A stretch of 64,000 bases of DNA, taken from positions 1 through 64,000 of the forward strand of contig JAPPBN010000046.1 of NCBI GenBank assembly GCA_026705025.1, in the 5' to 3' direction. The notes beneath the pieces are model-generated. The model was not told where the DNA came from. It worked only from the letters and a program-made list of their open reading frames with translations, and made no database searches. Positions 61,491-64,000 of the stretch are shown piece by piece. Position 1 is the first letter of the stretch, and each line of letters starts with the position of its first letter. A program made the position numbers and the translations under genes. This stretch comes from Bin125 sp026705025. GTDB lineage: Bacteria > Chloroflexota > Dehalococcoidia > Bin125.

Positions 61491-63884
61491 TCAGGGTACC
61501 CAGTTGTTGAGGAGTGCACCCTCGAGGACCTGGCGGACGAGCGGCCCGGCGTCGTCGGATCCCGATTTGGCGTTGTCCAGAACCACCGTGACGACCAATC
61601 GCGGTTCCTCAAAGTTCGCCCATCCGGTGAACCAGACATGGTTGAGCGATTGTTCATCTTCCTCGTCATCTGCTTCGTCGGCCGACTCCTCCGATTCGTC
61701 CTGCCCGGTTTGCTCGCTGTTCAGTTCGACGTCGATCTCTTCGTCCTGCTCAGACTCTTCGTCGCCGATGTCGGCCTGAGCGTCGGACTCAACGATCTGA
61801 TCCTCCGACGTTCCGGACTTGCCGGCCGCTCGCAGGATGCTGCCCTGGAAGACGTAAAAGCCCGTGCCGTAGGGCTGAGAGATCGTGGTGCGCAGCGCGG
61901 CCTGGAGTTGCTCCAGTGTGTCGGCGGAGACCGGCAGGACGCTGATCGATCGGCGATCGATGACTTCCGGCGGTCGCCCGTGCGGTTCGATCGATTGGGC
62001 GATGATCGGCGTACTGACGACGCCGTTTGTCGCCAGCGCGGCGTAGGCATTGGCCATCTGCAAGACCGTCACGGCGACGAACCCCTGTCCGATGGACATG
62101 TTCAGGGTGTCGCCGGTGAACCAGGCCTCGTTGTAGTGTTCGTTCTTCCATTCCGGTCCGGGATTGAAGCCGGGTTCCTCGTTGAGACCCAGGATGCCGG
62201 TCGGTTGGCCGAATCCAAATCCGGAAGCGACGGACGGCAGGAGTCGCTCGTCGACCCGATCGAGATTCAGACCGACCTCGAAGAAGACCGTGTTACAGGA
62301 CTCGGCCAGGGCCTGAGAGAGCGTGAGCCGACCCTGGTCGACGTCCTTCCAGTTGCGCAGCGGCTGGTCGCCGACTTTCATCCACTGGGCCGGACAGGAG
62401 ATGCGGTCGGTGATCTCGTAACCGCCCCCTTCGAGGGCCGCTGCGAGCGTGATTGCTTTGAACGTCGACGCTGGCGCATAGAGTTGCTCGACCGCCCGGT
62501 TGATGAAGGGCTGGCGTTCGTCGAAGAAGTAGGTCTCGTACTCCTCCTGGGTGACGCCGTCGACGATGGTGTTGGGATCGATACGGGGATAGGAGGCCAT
62601 AGCCAGGATGTGTCCGCTGCGCGGATCGATCGCGACGACAGCGCCCGGCTGCTCACCCAGCGCCGCTTCGGCCAGCTCCTGCACGCGAATGTCGAGCGTG
62701 AGTCGGATGTCGGCGCCCGGGATCGGGGCGCGAGTGATGATTTCCCGCACCGGACGGCCAATCGGATCGACGACCAGGAGGCTGCCTCCCCGACGACCGG
62801 CCAGGGCGCGCTCGAAACTCTGCTCAATGCCGTCCCGTCCGACCATGTCGCCGGCGCGGTATCCCTCGACGAACCACGCGGCCAGCTCCTCGGGATTGAT
62901 CTCCTGCAGGTAACCGATCACATGGGCGGCGACGCTGCCGAATGGATAGAAGCGACGGGTTTGCCGGGTTAGCAGGATGCCATCCGAGGCCAGACGTTCG
63001 AACTCGCCGATCGACTCGGGCGGCGTGTCAATTGGCAGAACAGCGACCGGGATGAACTGATAGGAGGGCAGATCCTGGTAGATCAGCGCCCTGACGTCTT
63101 CTTCCGCCATGTTCAGACGCTCAACGAAGAAATTCAGCACAGCCACTTCATCGGTGATTGAATCCCAGTGGACGCCGACGATGGTCACATCGGTCTCACC
63201 GGCAAGTACGACGCCGTTGCGGTCGATGATCTGACCTCGAGGCGGGGTCTCGATCAGCGCGTTGATCAGGTAGCCGGGGGAACCCAGCCCGGTGAACATC
63301 AGGTCGGGCGTCCAGTCGACGACCCAATGAGGCTGACGCAAGGTTCGGGCTTGCACGATCTCTTCGATCTCGCCGAAGAACGTGGTCTGGTAGCGAATGA
63401 TCACCTCATGCGACGACGCGTTCTCGTCATCTTGGGGAATCACTTCCCAGGTGAATCCGCGGATCGTCGCCTCGGCCCAAACATCCCGGTAGCGCTGCTC
63501 GAAGGCATCGATGGTGATTCGTTCCCGGGTTTCTGTTGAAGTTCGTTGATAGGCGCTGCGCAGGTCTCCGGTTGCGATCAGGTGGAAGAAACTCTGCACC
63601 GCAAAGCGAGCGCTGGGCGGCGCGACCTCCAGGTTTTCCAGCTCTTCGGCCGGCGGCGTGTATGCCTGCGAGGCATCGGCGGTCCCGTCAACGGACGCAG
63701 CGGTTCCTGCTGCCTGGTCTTGGGTCTGCTGGGTGCCTTCCTGGGGCGGAGGCGGGAAGTACTGCGAGAGATCGCGTTCGGATTCGCCGCCGAATATGCA
63801 GCCGCTGAGCGCCCATGCCGCGATGAGCAGCGTCGCGACCCAGATTCCCAGAGACAGGTGTTGTCGTCGAGGCACGTCGCCCAT
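61491..63884 (-). CDS. Penicillin-binding protein, MecA/PBP2-like transpeptidase
   Basis: 797-aa class B penicillin-binding protein. It has a lipobox WALSGC with Cys29, so it is probably lipid-anchored. An NTF2-like MecA N-terminal domain (about 90-195) precedes the dimerisation region (215-385) and the transpeptidase domain. The catalytic motifs are intact: S473-T-F-K, S529-C-N and K689-S-G-T. It cross-links peptidoglycan. Residues about 693-746 are an acidic low-complexity insert (about half Asp/Glu) lying right after the KSGT strand and before HVWFTGWA, which is unusual. No monofunctional partner or beta-lactamase gene is nearby. Confidence 0.92.
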   Translation of the reverse strand: MGDVPRRQHLSLGIWVATLLIAAWALSGCIFGGESERDLSQYFPPPPQEGTQQTQDQAAGTAASVDGTADASQAYTPPAEELENLEVAPPSARFAVQSFFHLIATGDLRSAYQRTSTETRERITIDAFEQRYRDVWAEATIRGFTWEVIPQDDENASSHEVIIRYQTTFFGEIEEIVQARTLRQPHWVVDWTPDLMFTGLGSPGYLINALIETPPRGQIIDRNGVVLAGETDVTIVGVHWDSITDEVAVLNFFVERLNMAEEDVRALIYQDLPSYQFIPVAVLPIDTPPESIGEFERLASDGILLTRQTRRFYPFGSVAAHVIGYLQEINPEELAAWFVEGYRAGDMVGRDGIEQSFERALAGRRGGSLLVVDPIGRPVREIITRAPIPGADIRLTLDIRVQELAEAALGEQPGAVVAIDPRSGHILAMASYPRIDPNTIVDGVTQEEYETYFFDERQPFINRAVEQLYAPASTFKAITLAAALEGGGYEITDRISCPAQWMKVGDQPLRNWKDVDQGRLTLSQALAESCNTVFFEVGLNLDRVDERLLPSVASGFGFGQPTGILGLNEEPGFNPGPEWKNEHYNEAWFTGDTLNMSIGQGFVAVTVLQMANAYAALATNGVVSTPIIAQSIEPHGRPPEVIDRRSISVLPVSADTLEQLQAALRTTISQPYGTGFYVFQGSILRAAGKSGTSEDQIVESDAQADIGDEESEQDEEIDVELNSEQTGQDESEESADEADDEEDEQSLNHVWFTGWANFEEPRLVVTVVLDNAKSGSDDAGPLVRQVLEGALLNNWVP

Positions 63885-64000
63885 GCCAGGCTTGTCCGGT
63901 CACCCCGCTCATCGTCACCTTACCAGCCGATCGGCTCTGTAACGCCGCGGAATCGGACCAATCAGGCGTTAGACTTGATCCGATTGCACGATCCGCAGAT
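63885..64000. other. Right end of the window, no gene seen
   Basis: 116 nt upstream of the penicillin-binding protein gene. No frame or RNA is recognised. A TAGACT near 63970 might be a -10 box for a plus-strand gene outside the window, but this cannot be judged. Confidence 0.4.

Overview
The window is GC-rich, densely coded bacterial chromosome with almost no mobile DNA. Gene content points to an aerobic, free-living heterotroph. A caa3-type oxidase with heme A/O synthesis, citrate synthase, a full SUF cluster with a Rieske protein in the middle, several flavin-dependent luciferase-like oxidoreductases, a GreA with an extra N-terminal domain and a RodZ-like protein ending in a PASTA domain together suggest Chloroflexota (Thermomicrobia or marine Dehalococcoidia/SAR202-like). 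That placement is inference from gene content, not from a marker tree. Several genes have a -10-like hexamer 6-7 nt before the start codon and no Shine-Dalgarno, suggesting leaderless transcripts.

Layout. 1-5.0 kb: end-truncated gene and nadE on the minus strand, diverging from an ABC-2 exporter and a thioredoxin-like lipoprotein. 5.0-13.6 kb: respiratory block on the minus strand, ctaB-ctaA, then (in transcription order) an unusual 381-aa protein, ctaC, ctaD, ctaE, ctaG. 13.7-16.9 kb: citrate synthase, GreA-like factor, rsmG. 16.9-21.2 kb: three tandem paralogous MFS transporters. 21.4-26.7 kb: EEP-family protein, enoyl-CoA hydratase, Na/Ca-exchanger family protein, AI-2E family protein, a small Cys protein and an MBL hydrolase. 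26.9-34.6 kb: orphan heme/siderophore ABC ATPase, then sufR-C-B-D-Rieske-S-U-T, the iron-sulfur assembly line. 34.6-38.8 kb: MFS transporter, a small foreign-looking island (ribbon-helix-helix protein plus secreted Cys protein), an acetoacetate-decarboxylase-like protein and DegV. 38.9-44.1 kb: luciferase-like oxidoreductase, GNAT, then a minus-strand operon of alpha/beta hydrolase, SsuD-like monooxygenase and a frameshifted arylsulfotransferase-family gene. 44.2-45.2 kb: HTH gene flanked by REP-like palindromes. 45.2-53.4 kb: proB, YihY/BrkB, ileS with two small upstream genes, murJ. 53.6-57.1 kb: rpsT, Zn-dehydrogenase, rodZ-like, rimO. 57.1-59.2 kb: DUF503, scpB, mtaB. 59.3-64 kb: three tiny genes, glycerate kinase, zincin-like protease, MecA-type penicillin-binding protein.

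No rRNA, tRNA, CRISPR array, transposase or phage module was recognised. The most unusual items are the duplicated subunit-IV-like protein with a nuclease-like N-terminus that opens the oxidase operon, the frameshifted arylsulfotransferase, the palindrome-flanked HTH gene, the RHH/secreted-Cys-protein island and the GTAC-palindrome operator near 59.5 kb.
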